Part shown: positions 41,682 through 50,957 of the stretch, piece after piece | Layout: each line of letters starts with the position of its first letter | Numbering within the stretch: position 1 is the stretch's first letter | Assembly: GCA_024636955.1 (NCBI GenBank) | Contig: JAGXGB010000048.1 | Location: 148,872 to 212,871 of the forward strand | DNA: 64,000 nucleotides | Direction: 5' to 3' | From: Bacteroidales bacterium | GTDB taxonomy: Bacteria > Bacteroidota > Bacteroidia > Bacteroidales > Lentimicrobiaceae | Notes under the pieces: generated by a model | Databases searched by the model: none | Seen by the model: the letters and a program-made list of their open reading frames with translations, nothing else | What the model was told of the DNA's origin: nothing | Translations under genes and position numbers: made by a program

Positions 41682-42881
41682 ATGAATCTACATGAGTATC
41701 AGGCGAAGGAAATCCTTAAATCCTTCAACGTATTGGTTCCGAAAGGAGTTATAGTGAATAATCCTGAAGCAGCAATTGAGGCAGCTAAGGAAATAAACAG
41801 GGAAACAGGGTCAGAGTATTTCGCCGTTAAAGCTCAGATTCATGCAGGTGGACGAGGAAAAGGGGGAGGAGTTAAGATAGCAAAGAATATGCAGGAAGTT
41901 GGTCTATATGCTTCGCAGATCATAGGTATGCATTTGATAACCCCTCAAACATCAGCAGAGGGTAAGCTTGTTAATAAGGTTCTTATTGAACAGAATATCT
42001 ACTATTCAGGCCCTAACACCCCAAAAGAATATTACCTGAGTGTACTGTTAAATCGTTCTACAGGAAGGGTTATGTTCATGTATTCGACAGAGGGTGGTAT
42101 GGATATAGAGAAAGTAGCTGAAGAAACACCGCATTTGATCTTTCTCGAAGAAATTGACCCAAAGACCGGACTGCTTGATTTCCAGTGCCGGAAGATTGCG
42201 TACAACCTGGAAATGAGTGGTGAGGCTTTGAAGAATATGGTTATTTTTGTTAAAAACATATACAAAGCCTATATGAGTATTGATGCTTCAATGATAGAAA
42301 TAAACCCGTTGTTTAAAGCCGCAGACGATAAAATATATGCCGCTGACTGCAAACTAAGGTTAGATGACAATGCATTGTTCCGCCACCGTGATCTTGCTGA
42401 TTTAAGAGATCTTACAGAAGAAGATCCTGCTGAAGTTGAAGCAGGCAGGTATAACCTTAACTATGTAAAACTAAACGGTAACGTAGGATGTATGGTTAAT
42501 GGTGCCGGACTGGCAATGGCAACAATGGATATTATCAAGCTATCAGGTGGTGAGCCTGCTAATTTTCTTGATGTTGGAGGAACTGCCAATGCTGAACGTG
42601 TTGAGCAAGCCTTTAGGATCATATTGAAAGACGAAAATGTTAAGATTATTCTGGTAAACATCTTCGGAGGTATTGTAAGGTGCGACAGAGTAGCCCAGGG
42701 TATTGTTGATGCTTATAAGAACATCGGGAACATAAGTGTACCTATTATAGTCAGGCTCCAGGGAACAAATGCTGAAGAGGCCAAAGTGCTGATAGAAAAC
42801 TCGGGACTTAAAGTATACTCAGCTACTTTGCTACAAGAGGCTGCATCACTGGTAACGGAAGTTTTGGCAGAAAAAGCTTAG
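41682..42881 (+). CDS. sucC: Succinate-CoA ligase (ADP-forming) subunit beta
   Basis: 399 aa, close to the usual 388-400. The ATP-grasp domain starts MNLHEYQAKEILKSF and has the nucleotide-binding KAQIHAGGRGKGGGVK, IEINPL metal-ligand motif and GCMVNGAGLAMATMD, GGTANAERV, NIFGGIVRCD in the C-terminal ligase domain. It couples succinyl-CoA to succinate with ATP formation in the (reductive or oxidative) TCA branch. sucD is not downstream; the next gene is convergent. Confidence 0.95.
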   Translation: MNLHEYQAKEILKSFNVLVPKGVIVNNPEAAIEAAKEINRETGSEYFAVKAQIHAGGRGKGGGVKIAKNMQEVGLYASQIIGMHLITPQTSAEGKLVNKVLIEQNIYYSGPNTPKEYYLSVLLNRSTGRVMFMYSTEGGMDIEKVAEETPHLIFLEEIDPKTGLLDFQCRKIAYNLEMSGEALKNMVIFVKNIYKAYMSIDASMIEINPLFKAADDKIYAADCKLRLDDNALFRHRDLADLRDLTEEDPAEVEAGRYNLNYVKLNGNVGCMVNGAGLAMATMDIIKLSGGEPANFLDVGGTANAERVEQAFRIILKDENVKIILVNIFGGIVRCDRVAQGIVDAYKNIGNISVPIIVRLQGTNAEEAKVLIENSGLKVYSATLLQEAASLVTEVLAEKA

Positions 42882-42906
42882 GGCATAGAGCATAGGGCAT
42901 AGAGCG
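42879..42906 (+). repeat. Two 14-bp repeats that include the sucC stop codon
   Basis: TAGGGCATAGAGCA (42879-42892, beginning with the TAG stop) is followed directly by TAGGGCATAGAGCG (42893-42906). This is another stop-spanning duplication. Confidence 0.75.
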
Positions 42907-42943
42907 TAAGTTGTTATGTTGCAAGCCTTATGTACAAAACAAG

Positions 42944-42972
42944 GCAGGCTGTCAAATGACAGCCTGCTTTGC
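42944..42972. terminator. Shared hairpin between convergent sucC and hydC
   Basis: An 11-bp perfect stem (42944-42954 with 42957-42967, GCAGGCTGTCA/TGACAGCCTGC) lies between the two converging genes. T-richness is modest on both sides; it probably serves in both directions. Confidence 0.75.
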
Positions 42973-42997
42973 TAAACAGCACACTATTTGTTGTTTA

Positions 42998-43477
42998 TTA
43001 TTTTGCGTATTCTGCAACAATGTCCTTAACGCTTTCAGGAGATAATCGGCCGTAAACCTTATCACCAACCAGAACTACCGGTGCCAGTCCACAAGCACCA
43101 ACACATCGCAGACATGCGAGCGAGAATTTGCCATCAGATGTAGTTTCACCTACGCCTATATTCAGCACTCTTTTGAATTCTTCAATTATTTTTTCAGCAC
43201 CCCTTACATAGCAGGCAGTACCGAGGCATATAGATACAGGATGTTCACCCTTGGGAAGCATAGTGAAGAATGAATAGAAGGAAACCACTCCATAAACGTG
43301 TGCTACAGAAACATTGAGTTCACGTGCTATGATCTCCTGTACTTCAGCTGGCAGATAACCAAATATACCCTGTGCTTTGTGAAGTACATTAATCAATTCA
43401 CCTTTTTCATGATTAAACGATTTGCAAACAGCCCTGAGTTCATCAATTTTATTTGTTGATAACTTTATAGTTGCCAT
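42998..43477 (-). CDS. hydC: HydC / NuoE-like [2Fe-2S] subunit, complex 1
   Basis: 159 aa, a thioredoxin-like [2Fe-2S] protein with ligands Cys84, Cys89 (SICLGTAC), Cys125 and Cys129 (CVGAC). It is the small subunit of NADH dehydrogenase-like HydABC hydrogenase complexes. It is the last gene of the hydrogenase locus, after hydB1 and hydA1, and ends near a bidirectional hairpin. Together with the full-length HydB1 and HydA1 it would form an NAD(H)- and ferredoxin-dependent (electron-bifurcating) hydrogenase; that catalytic mode is inference by homology. Confidence 0.9.
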   Translation of the reverse strand: MATIKLSTNKIDELRAVCKSFNHEKGELINVLHKAQGIFGYLPAEVQEIIARELNVSVAHVYGVVSFYSFFTMLPKGEHPVSICLGTACYVRGAEKIIEEFKRVLNIGVGETTSDGKFSLACLRCVGACGLAPVVLVGDKVYGRLSPESVKDIVAEYAK

Positions 43478-43511
43478 GATCTTATTTTCTTTAGTTGTTC
43501 AAATATAAAAC

Positions 43512-45284
43512 TTATTCTACTACGCTGACTTCAACACTCTTATCAAAATAATGCGTGTGCAGCAAGTGATGTGAAAGTTCACCGCATGGCTTACCAAGGA
43601 ACTCTTTATAAAGCTCAATAATGTATGGATTCTCATGTGACTTGCGAAGTGTTTTACCAGCATCTTCAGAATACAACGCTTTCTGACGGGCTTTCAGGAT
43701 TGAAGAATCGCCGTGATGCAATGGCTGACCACCACCACCGATACAGCCACCAGGACATGCCATGATTTCTATTGCATGATATTCAGACCTACCAGCCTTT
43801 ATTTCCTCAAGCAATTTACGTGCATTGCCCAGTCCGTGAGCTATTCCTATACGTATAGGAAGTCCGTCGAAATCAATAGTAGCTTCGCGAATGAAATCCA
43901 TACCACGAAGTTCCTCAAAATCAACTTTCTCAAGTTTCTTGCCTGTTTGCAGTTCATAAGCTGTTCTTACAGCAGCTTCAATAACACCACCCGTAGTACC
44001 GAATATTACGGCTGCGCCGGTTGATTCGCCTAAGGGATGATCGAAATCTTCCTCAGGTAGTTCATTGAAACTAATGTTAAGCTGTTTTATCAAATGTGCC
44101 AACTCTCTGGTTGATATAGAGAAGTCAACATCAGGGTTACCGTTGGTTTTGAATTCATCACGCTGGCATTCATATTTCTTGGCAAGGCAGGGCATAACAG
44201 ATACTACTACCATGTTCTCACGCTTTACACCAATTTTGTCAGCAAAGTAAGTTTTGGTAATTGCTCCAAACATTTGCTGCGGGCTTCGGGCTGTTGAAGG
44301 TATATCTCTCATCTCAGGGAACTGATGTTCAAAGAAGTTAACCCAGCCCGGACAACATGAAGTAAGTATCGGAAGTGCTACAGAAGTATCACCTTGTAAG
44401 TGTCGGTTAAGCCTGTCGAGTAGTTCTGTGCCTTCTTCCATAATTGTAAGGTCGGCAGCAAAATCAGTATCAAACACATAGTTGAATCCAAGTCTGCGTA
44501 AAGCAGCTGCCATTTTACCTGTTACGAGTGTGCCGGGTTCCATTCCAAATTCTTCGCCTAAAGCGGCACGTACTGCAGGAGCGGTTTGAACAATCACAGT
44601 TTTTGATGGATCAGCTAATGCCCTGATGACTGCATTGGTATGATCAACTTCAGTAAGAGCGCCTGTTGGGCATACTGCAACACACTGTCCGCAGTAAGTA
44701 CATTCACTGTGGTCTAAATTCCTTTCAAATGCAGGTGCTACAACTGACATAAACCCTCTGTTCACAGCTGATAGTACACCTACTGTTTGAACATCGTTGC
44801 ACATCATTTCACAACGACGGCACATAATACATTTGTCCACATCGCGGATGATAGCAGGGGAGGTGTCAGCACGGTATGTTGATTTCTCACCTTCATAATG
44901 AATTTCACGAACGCCAAAATCCTGAGCCATAGATTGCAGTTCGCAATTGCCATTCTTAGAGCAGATCAAACAATCGGAAGGGTGGTCGGAAAGGATAAGT
45001 TCAAGCACTGTTTTACGAGCGTTCAATACTTTTATATTGTTAGTGTTGATCACCATTCCTTCGTAACATTCAGTTACACAAGCAGGGGCGAGGTTCCTTC
45101 TGCCTGCTACTTCAACCACACATATGCGGCAACCTGCAGGTTTATTCTCAATATTAAGGTCATGCAGGTGGAGATGGCATAAAGTGGGAATATGTACACC
45201 AACTTGTTTGGCTGCTTTAAGGATAGTTGCTCCCTTTTCAACCTCAACGATCTTATTGTCAATATTTATTTTGATGGTTTCCAT
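43512..45284 (-). CDS. hydA: [FeFe] hydrogenase catalytic subunit HydA, complex 1 (canonical H-cluster)
   Basis: 590 aa. Fe-S order: plant-type [2Fe-2S] (Cys36, 52, 55, 69), His-ligated [4Fe-4S] (His101, Cys105, 108, 114), two [4Fe-4S] (Cys152-162 and Cys195-205). The H-domain has all three signatures: L1 TSC310-C311-PGW, L2 MPC366LAKKYE, L3 MAC510PGGC514IGGGGQP, so the H-cluster site is complete. The small-subunit domain ends KSHENP...LLHTHY. It makes or uses H2. Maturases HydE, HydF and HydG are not in the window and must be elsewhere. Confidence 0.95.
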   Translation of the reverse strand: METIKINIDNKIVEVEKGATILKAAKQVGVHIPTLCHLHLHDLNIENKPAGCRICVVEVAGRRNLAPACVTECYEGMVINTNNIKVLNARKTVLELILSDHPSDCLICSKNGNCELQSMAQDFGVREIHYEGEKSTYRADTSPAIIRDVDKCIMCRRCEMMCNDVQTVGVLSAVNRGFMSVVAPAFERNLDHSECTYCGQCVAVCPTGALTEVDHTNAVIRALADPSKTVIVQTAPAVRAALGEEFGMEPGTLVTGKMAAALRRLGFNYVFDTDFAADLTIMEEGTELLDRLNRHLQGDTSVALPILTSCCPGWVNFFEHQFPEMRDIPSTARSPQQMFGAITKTYFADKIGVKRENMVVVSVMPCLAKKYECQRDEFKTNGNPDVDFSISTRELAHLIKQLNISFNELPEEDFDHPLGESTGAAVIFGTTGGVIEAAVRTAYELQTGKKLEKVDFEELRGMDFIREATIDFDGLPIRIGIAHGLGNARKLLEEIKAGRSEYHAIEIMACPGGCIGGGGQPLHHGDSSILKARQKALYSEDAGKTLRKSHENPYIIELYKEFLGKPCGELSHHLLHTHYFDKSVEVSVVE

Positions 45285-45295
45285 GATCTGTCAAA

Positions 45296-47089
45296 TTATT
45301 TAATTACCACTGCATTGAATTTACATTTTTCGAGACATGCGCCGCACTTAATACACACAGCCTGGTTGATAACATGAACCCCTTTTCTTTCACCGGTAAT
45401 TGAATTAACCGGGCAATTGCGTGCACATGCAGTACAACCAACGCAGTTTTCAGCAATGATCACATATTGCATAAGCGCCTTACATTGACCTGCGCGGCAC
45501 TTCTTATCAGTAACATGCTCAATATATTCATCGTAGAAATTATCGATAGTAGAGAGAACCGGATTAGGTGATGTTTGACCTAAACCACATAATGCTGTGT
45601 CTTTGATTACATAACTGAGGTTCTTCAGGCGGTCAATGTCTTCAAGTGTGCCATTGCCCTTGGTAAGCTTATCAAGTATTTCATGCAGCCTCTTATTGCC
45701 AATACGACATGGTGAGCACTTACCGCATGACTCTTCAACGGTAAATTCAAGGTAGAACTTAGCCATTGACACCATACAATCATCCTCATCCATAACAATC
45801 ATACCTCCTGAGCCCATCATAGAGCCGCTGGCAACGAGGTTATCATAGTCTATTGGAGTATCGAGGTGTTTTTCAGTCAAACAGCCTCCTGATGGTCCAC
45901 CAGTTTGAACTGCCTTAAATTTCTTTCCATCTTTAATTCCACCGCCAATTTCAAAGATAACTTCGCGTAAGGTAGTTCCCATTGGCACTTCAATAAGTCC
46001 TACGTTGTTTATCTTTCCTGCAAGGGCAAAAACCTTGGTGCCTTTTGATTTCTCTGTACCAATGCTTGCAAACCATTCAGCTCCCTTGTTAATAATAACC
46101 GGAACATTGGCAAAGGTTTCTACATTGTTAACATTGGTTGGTTTCTCGTAATAACCTGAAACAGATGGGAATGGAGGTTTCATTGTTGGCTCTCCACGTT
46201 TTCCCTCCATTGAGTGGATGAGTGCTGTTTCTTCACCGCAAACAAAGGCACCAGCTCCGTAACGCAGTTCAATATCAAAGTCAAAACCAGTTCCCAGTAA
46301 TCCTTTACCAAGGAGTCCGTATTCTCTTGCCTGGTCAATTGCTATCTTCAAACGATCAATTGCCAAAGGGTATTCTGCCCTGATATAAACAAGTCCATTA
46401 GTAGCACCTATGCAGTATCCGCAAATTGCCATAGCCTCTATTACTGAATGTGGATCGCCTTCTAGAATTGAGCGGTCCATAAATGCACCGGGGTCACCCT
46501 CGTCAGCATTACACACAACATATTTCTCGTCACTCACTGATTTACTGGTGATCTCCCATTTTAGTCCCGCGGGAAATCCTCCTCCACCACGGCCTCTTAA
46601 GCCTGATTTCTTCATGATCTCAATCACTTGCTCAGGTGTCATTTCAGTCAAGCATTTAGCCAGAGCTTCATAACCATCGCGTGCAATATATTCATCAATG
46701 TTTTCAGGATCAATAAATCCGCAGTTTCTCAGAGCAATACGTAATTGCTTCTTGTAGAACCCCATGTGCTTCGAATCGGAGATGTGCTCCTGGGTTTCTG
46801 GGTTCACGTATAGTAACCTGTTAACTTTCCTGCCTTTAATCACATGCTCTTCAATGATTTCCCTTGCATCATTTGGAGTAACCTGAGTGTAGAATGTATT
46901 ATCAGGCATAACCTTAACAATAGGTCCTTTCTCGCAAAAACCAAAGCATCCGGTGCCAATAACCTGTACTTCGGTATCGAGTCCCTTATCATTAATGATG
47001 GTTTTGAGATTCTGCAAAAGCAGTTCACTTTCTGAAGCATGGCAACCTGTGCCACTGCAAACAAGGAGATGCATTTTAAACTTGGCCAT
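45296..47089 (-). CDS. hydB: HydB / NuoF-like flavin subunit, complex 1 (full length)
   Basis: 597 aa. An N-terminal thioredoxin-like [2Fe-2S] domain (Cys11, 16, 48, 52) precedes the NADH/FMN-binding core (GRGGGGFPAGLKW near 175; CNADEGDPGAF; GAGAYVCGEETAL-type motif as GAGAFVCGEETAL). The N3-type [4Fe-4S] motif CGKCSPCRIG and a C-terminal 2x[4Fe-4S] ferredoxin domain (CVGCTACARNC, CIKCGACLEKC) follow. This is the complete HydB architecture of electron-bifurcating hydrogenases. Confidence 0.94.
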   Translation of the reverse strand: MAKFKMHLLVCSGTGCHASESELLLQNLKTIINDKGLDTEVQVIGTGCFGFCEKGPIVKVMPDNTFYTQVTPNDAREIIEEHVIKGRKVNRLLYVNPETQEHISDSKHMGFYKKQLRIALRNCGFIDPENIDEYIARDGYEALAKCLTEMTPEQVIEIMKKSGLRGRGGGGFPAGLKWEITSKSVSDEKYVVCNADEGDPGAFMDRSILEGDPHSVIEAMAICGYCIGATNGLVYIRAEYPLAIDRLKIAIDQAREYGLLGKGLLGTGFDFDIELRYGAGAFVCGEETALIHSMEGKRGEPTMKPPFPSVSGYYEKPTNVNNVETFANVPVIINKGAEWFASIGTEKSKGTKVFALAGKINNVGLIEVPMGTTLREVIFEIGGGIKDGKKFKAVQTGGPSGGCLTEKHLDTPIDYDNLVASGSMMGSGGMIVMDEDDCMVSMAKFYLEFTVEESCGKCSPCRIGNKRLHEILDKLTKGNGTLEDIDRLKNLSYVIKDTALCGLGQTSPNPVLSTIDNFYDEYIEHVTDKKCRAGQCKALMQYVIIAENCVGCTACARNCPVNSITGERKGVHVINQAVCIKCGACLEKCKFNAVVIK

Positions 47090-47104
47090 TACTTTTTCCT
47101 CCTA

Positions 47105-47500
47105 TTATTTTTGGATAGTTTCATAATTGACCGGTATAATACCCTCAACCAATTCACCGTTCTTGATGTATTTTTCAATGATACTGTCAGCTTTAGCAGT
47201 ATCCACATAGCCATAAACCACAGGTGCCTGGCCTGGAAGAGTGATTTCAACAGTAGGTTCAGCAAAGCAGTAACCCATGCAACCGGTTTGAGTGACTACA
47301 GCCTGAATGTTCCTCTTATCGAGTTCTTCCATAAAGAACTCCATCACTTGTTTTGCGCCTGAAGCAATTCCGCATGTTGCCATTGCAACTCTGATCTGTA
47401 CAAGGCTTTCAGGAGAGTTGCTCTTCTCCCGTAAACCCATTTTACCTTGGAGATCGTCCTTGATCTTACGAAGGTCAGCCAGTGATTTTACTTGTGTCAT
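47105..47500 (-). CDS. [2Fe-2S] thioredoxin-like ferredoxin subunit (HndB-like)
   Basis: 131 aa. A thioredoxin-like [2Fe-2S] domain with Cys ligands in MATCGIASGAKQ and TQTGCMGYC. It sits 15 bp before hydB1 and is commonly the fourth subunit of NADP-reducing or tetrameric hydrogenases (HndB of Desulfovibrio). It may add an electron-entry cluster to complex 1; complex 2 has no counterpart. Confidence 0.85.
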   Translation of the reverse strand: MTQVKSLADLRKIKDDLQGKMGLREKSNSPESLVQIRVAMATCGIASGAKQVMEFFMEELDKRNIQAVVTQTGCMGYCFAEPTVEITLPGQAPVVYGYVDTAKADSIIEKYIKNGELVEGIIPVNYETIQK

Positions 47501-47534
47501 GATGTGTTTAATTGTATTTGTTTGTTGAGTTTTA

Positions 47535-48080
47535 TTATGAGATCAGTATCTGCTGCTGATTCTCTTTTATCATTTCTTTCAAAAACCTTACTACTGAAGG
47601 CTCACTTATTGAAACGCCTTCAAGTGTTTCATTTATTTCAGCAGTGCAAAGTGCATACTTTCCTTTATTTGTCACATGTTGATACTTAAACTCAATACCC
47701 GGATTTGCTGCTATTAAAAGTACAATTATTCCTGCAATATCACCTGCCGGTAAACGGTCAGGATGTGTGAAAACAAATTCAGCTTTTACGTTAGTGCCTT
47801 TGCCTTCTTCACTGTGAATATGGAAGTTACCTCCTGTACGCTCAGCATTTAGCTTGAGTAAAGGAATTCCCAGTCCAGTTTTACGAGTAGTGCGAGTGGT
47901 TACATAGGGATCTGTAACTTTTGAAACCATTTCCCGGGACATTCCTCCTCCATTATCATCAACGATAACAACATAGCTATCGTCATCCTTATTTTCAATT
48001 ACTTCAATTGTGATTGCCGTTGCATTTGCATAGATTGAATTCTGTGCAATATCCATGATATGCATTGCCATATCTCTCAT
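47535..48080 (-). CDS. HATPase-domain protein (histidine kinase-like ATPase)
   Basis: 181 aa. Contains N, G1 and G2 boxes of the GHKL ATPase fold: MDIAQNSIYANA (N-box), VDDNGGGMS (G1) and RKTGLGIPLL (G2). There is no HisKA dimerisation or sensor domain. Its start overlaps the end of the PHP gene by four bases (ATGA), so it is translated with it. It is conserved beside [FeFe] hydrogenase operons of anaerobes as a putative regulator. Confidence 0.85.
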   Translation of the reverse strand: MRDMAMHIMDIAQNSIYANATAITIEVIENKDDDSYVVIVDDNGGGMSREMVSKVTDPYVTTRTTRKTGLGIPLLKLNAERTGGNFHIHSEEGKGTNVKAEFVFTHPDRLPAGDIAGIIVLLIAANPGIEFKYQHVTNKGKYALCTAEINETLEGVSISEPSVVRFLKEMIKENQQQILIS

Positions 48081-48814
48081 TGGATCACCTCCCTTCCTTG
48101 CTGACTCTTCAGCGCCATCCTGAATTCACTGAAATCAACCGATACCATGCGATAGCTTGATACATTTTCACCAATTTGGTCAAGTGTGTGTGCATCGGAG
48201 TTACGTACTATTGGTTTATCATTCAATTTTGGGTTGTTACTCCTGAACTCAATTGATGACATGTGCCTGGTTAATTCATAGGCATCAGCCTGTAAGCTTG
48301 CTGGTATGAACCCTAACTGACTTGTAATACTGTCCTTTGACTTGTTTACATGAGCCGGAATGAATATGCCGTTAAATTCATGAACAAGTGCCTCAATTTT
48401 ATCTATTCCTATATTTAGCGCTGAAACCAGCAATTTATCTTCTTCATAAATTATAGACTCATTTTCATCAACTACTATCTGGTATCCAAATAAAGAAGGA
48501 TCATTCTTGATATCAGGTAAATGCTCATCCAAATGCGCCTGGAAACCTGAAAGCTCATCCAGCGATCTGAAATATGCCAGACAATGGATTTCTTCCTTTG
48601 TTGTGATCTCAACACCCGGATAAACTTTCAACCCTGCTGCTGAAGCTTCCTTTGTAACAATTGCACATTGGCGGGTTGAGTTATGGTCAGTAATTCCAAT
48701 AATATCCAGTTTCTGTTCCAGCGCTTTCTGCACAATATTCTTCGGGCTCATATCCAGGCTTGCGCATGGAGATAAGATAGTGTGAATGTGCAGATCAGCT
48801 TTGAAGACTTGCAT
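48077..48814 (-). CDS. PHP-domain metal-dependent phosphoesterase-like protein
   Basis: 245 aa. PHP signatures: ADLHIHTILSPC (metal ligands His), GITDHN and YPGVEITT, plus NSDAHTLDQIG near the C-terminus. PHP proteins of this size are phosphoesterases or pyrophosphatases, and this family is a regular neighbour of group A/C [FeFe] hydrogenases. It lies between a DRTGG protein and the HATPase protein, suggesting a shared signal-relay role. Confidence 0.88.
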   Translation of the reverse strand: MQVFKADLHIHTILSPCASLDMSPKNIVQKALEQKLDIIGITDHNSTRQCAIVTKEASAAGLKVYPGVEITTKEEIHCLAYFRSLDELSGFQAHLDEHLPDIKNDPSLFGYQIVVDENESIIYEEDKLLVSALNIGIDKIEALVHEFNGIFIPAHVNKSKDSITSQLGFIPASLQADAYELTRHMSSIEFRSNNPKLNDKPIVRNSDAHTLDQIGENVSSYRMVSVDFSEFRMALKSQQGREVIQ

Positions 48815-48819
48815 TGTTA

Positions 48820-49152
48820 TTAGTTTATTAGCTGATATATTTTACCATTAATTGTAAAAGCAGGGTCGCTGCTTACAAGAACCGGTATATTTTCTTCATT
48901 ACTCTGATCGGCCATATCATCTTCGGGCTGCAGGTTGTTTACAAAGACTACAGCTGCCAGATCTTTTAATGAAGCAATTGCCATCACGTTCTTATGTGTT
49001 TGCAGAGTGATCCAAATATTTCCGGCATCGGCATGTCCGATAACATCACTCAATAAGTCGGAAGCATAGCCACCGGTTATTTCATTGGAAAGACCTTCAT
49101 TTCCGCTGATCACTTTGAGGTTGAGCTTTTCAGCCAGTTCTAAAACGTTCAT
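48820..49152 (-). CDS. DRTGG-domain protein 2
   Basis: 110 aa. The domain signature is EITGGYASDLLSDVIGHA at about residues 25-42. The start was chosen at the ATG that overlaps the upstream stop (TGATG). DRTGG domains (also in phosphotransacetylases) are thought to bind adenine-type ligands. It is the second of two such proteins flanking the H-cluster sensor in this locus, implying a regulatory switch. The ligand is unknown. Confidence 0.8.
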   Translation of the reverse strand: MNVLELAEKLNLKVISGNEGLSNEITGGYASDLLSDVIGHADAGNIWITLQTHKNVMAIASLKDLAAVVFVNNLQPEDDMADQSNEENIPVLVSSDPAFTINGKIYQLIN

Positions 49153-50525
49153 CACTTTAGTTTTCTGTATTTATTAGTTTTTTCAAATCCCCATATTTCA
49201 CGAAGTATGCGATTACCTTCATCAGATGTTAATTCACCTTTCTGCTCTAACGCCCTTTGCACAAAAATGCATTGTTTCAAATCAGCTTCACCATTTACAA
49301 TGTCAATTGCCAAAGAGTGACATCCGGGTGAACCGCAAACACTGCAATCAATCATAGGCAGTACTTTTAGTATCTGATTCACTTTGTCCATTTTCTTCAT
49401 GGCTTCTGCCATATCCTCATCAAGTTTAAGGATAGATCGGGGACTAATTGAGTCAATACCCATGAGCTCTCTCAGATATGCTGAGCATTCTGTAATGGGC
49501 CTGAAAGCATCAGGGTGATTTGATTGTACTGCAATATCTTTTGTGGTGCTGTTGTGATTTCTAAGCCTTTCAACCGTAAGGAATCTATTACCCGGAGTAA
49601 GAACACCGCCTGCGCAGCTGCCATCACATGCCCTTAATTCGAGAAAGTCAATGTCAGTGATCTCGTCATTTTCTAACTTCTCGAGGAAATCAATAACGTT
49701 TGTAATTTCATCAATTGCCAGACATCTGCCTTTGATGTGTTGAGCCTCACCATTAGTAAGCGACCAATTCCTTGCCATATCTGACAGGGGTAATGTTACC
49801 GGCAGAGTGCAGGTTTCATTACTTTTCTTAGCAACCCTGTGATATACTTTGTTAAACAGGAAGTCCATATTAATTGCTCCGGTAATAGGGGAGGAGATCT
49901 CACCTACCGGTTCCTTAATTGCCGCTATTTTTGCAGCACATGGGGTCACATAGAATATACCGATTTCATTCTCTGGAATACCCTGCTCAAGCAATTCTTT
50001 CTTTAAAAAATGAGCTGATATATCTAAAGGTGGCTTAAGAAGCATGATGTTATCAACAAGTGATGGGAATTTCACTTGTATCAATCGCACTATTGCCGGG
50101 CAGAATGAAGATATTAGTGGTTTCTTTTCCGGGTGTGCATCAGCGTAATCCTGAATAGCATCGGCAAGTACTTCAGCACCATTCTCAACTTCATATACGT
50201 GTGTAAAGCCAATATCCAGCAATACACTATGAATCTGCCTGAAACTAATCTCTTCGTGGAACTGGCCTGTGAATATGGCTGGTAATAAGGCAATACGGTA
50301 ATTGTAATCAAAGATGTAGTTGAAATCATCATGATCAATGATGATTGCACTTGAGGGGCATTCGCGAAAACACTTTCCACAATCAACGCACCTTTCAGCC
50401 AAAAGTATGGCTTTGCCGTTTCTAACGCGGAGGGCTTCAGTTGGGCACACATTCATGCAATGTGAGCAACCTACACAAAGGTCTTCACGAATTTTGAGTG
50501 CATGATGAAAAGTACCTGTTTCCAT
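49152..50525 (-). CDS. HydS-like H-cluster protein (putative sensory [FeFe] hydrogenase)
   Basis: 457 aa. Two N-terminal [4Fe-4S] clusters (Cys17-27 and Cys46-56) precede the H-domain. L1 is SSF141-C142-PA, L2 is TPC196AAK and L3 is RAC300DGSC304AGGVL. All four [4Fe-4S]H ligands are kept, but the proton-relay Cys before Cys142 is replaced by Phe and the GGGQP region is degenerate. A C-terminal Fe-S domain (Cys394, 397, 402, 419) follows, with no PAS or small-subunit tail. These features fit sensory-type rather than catalytic hydrogenase. Neighbours DRTGG and anti-sigma ATPase proteins support a redox or H2 sensor. The anti-sigma gene upstream overlaps its start by one base. Confidence 0.85.
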   Translation of the reverse strand: METGTFHHALKIREDLCVGCSHCMNVCPTEALRVRNGKAILLAERCVDCGKCFRECPSSAIIIDHDDFNYIFDYNYRIALLPAIFTGQFHEEISFRQIHSVLLDIGFTHVYEVENGAEVLADAIQDYADAHPEKKPLISSFCPAIVRLIQVKFPSLVDNIMLLKPPLDISAHFLKKELLEQGIPENEIGIFYVTPCAAKIAAIKEPVGEISSPITGAINMDFLFNKVYHRVAKKSNETCTLPVTLPLSDMARNWSLTNGEAQHIKGRCLAIDEITNVIDFLEKLENDEITDIDFLELRACDGSCAGGVLTPGNRFLTVERLRNHNSTTKDIAVQSNHPDAFRPITECSAYLRELMGIDSISPRSILKLDEDMAEAMKKMDKVNQILKVLPMIDCSVCGSPGCHSLAIDIVNGEADLKQCIFVQRALEQKGELTSDEGNRILREIWGFEKTNKYRKLK

Positions 50526-50950
50526 TACTTTGTATTCAAATAAATTGCCATTTGTACTACTGTGCCAATACCTACCTCTGAAGTGATCTCTAATTCGTCG
50601 CAGTTATTCTTAATGTTTGAAAGTCCCATACCTGCGCCAAAGCCCATCTCCCTAACCGCACTTGATGCAGTTGAATACCCCTGTTGCATCGCCAGTTCAA
50701 TGTCAGGTATGCCAGGCCCTTCATCTGTAAGTTTCAGGTCAATCCTGTCAGTACTGATGTTTATTAGGGCTTTGCCTGACCATGCGTGTGCTACTATGTT
50801 TACTTCGGCTTCATATAGCGCCACAACAACTCTTTTTATGACCTTTGAATCCACATTCAGTTGCTTGAGTATTTTCTTCACCTGGCTCGAAGCGGTGCCG
50901 GCTTTAGTGAAATTACCACCTTCAACATTGAATTCAAAGTTCATGAACAT
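50525..50950 (-). CDS. Anti-sigma factor-type HATPase (RsbW-like)
   Basis: About 141 aa. GHKL fold with N-box YEAEVNIVAHA, G1 DEGPGIPDIELAM and G2 GFGAGMGLSNIKNN, the pattern of RsbW/SpoIIAB serine kinases. The ATG at 50950 was chosen over a TTG three bases earlier. It is coupled to the H-cluster sensor (one-base overlap) and a DRTGG protein, so it could relay the sensor state by phosphorylation or sequestration of an unseen partner. Confidence 0.85.
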   Translation of the reverse strand: MFMNFEFNVEGGNFTKAGTASSQVKKILKQLNVDSKVIKRVVVALYEAEVNIVAHAWSGKALINISTDRIDLKLTDEGPGIPDIELAMQQGYSTASSAVREMGFGAGMGLSNIKNNCDELEITSEVGIGTVVQMAIYLNTK

Positions 50951-50957
50951 CAATGTA

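Noticed and set aside
42879..42906. Frameshift at the end of sucC
   Set aside because: The C-terminus AEKA and the length match the family; the 14-bp duplication begins at the stop.
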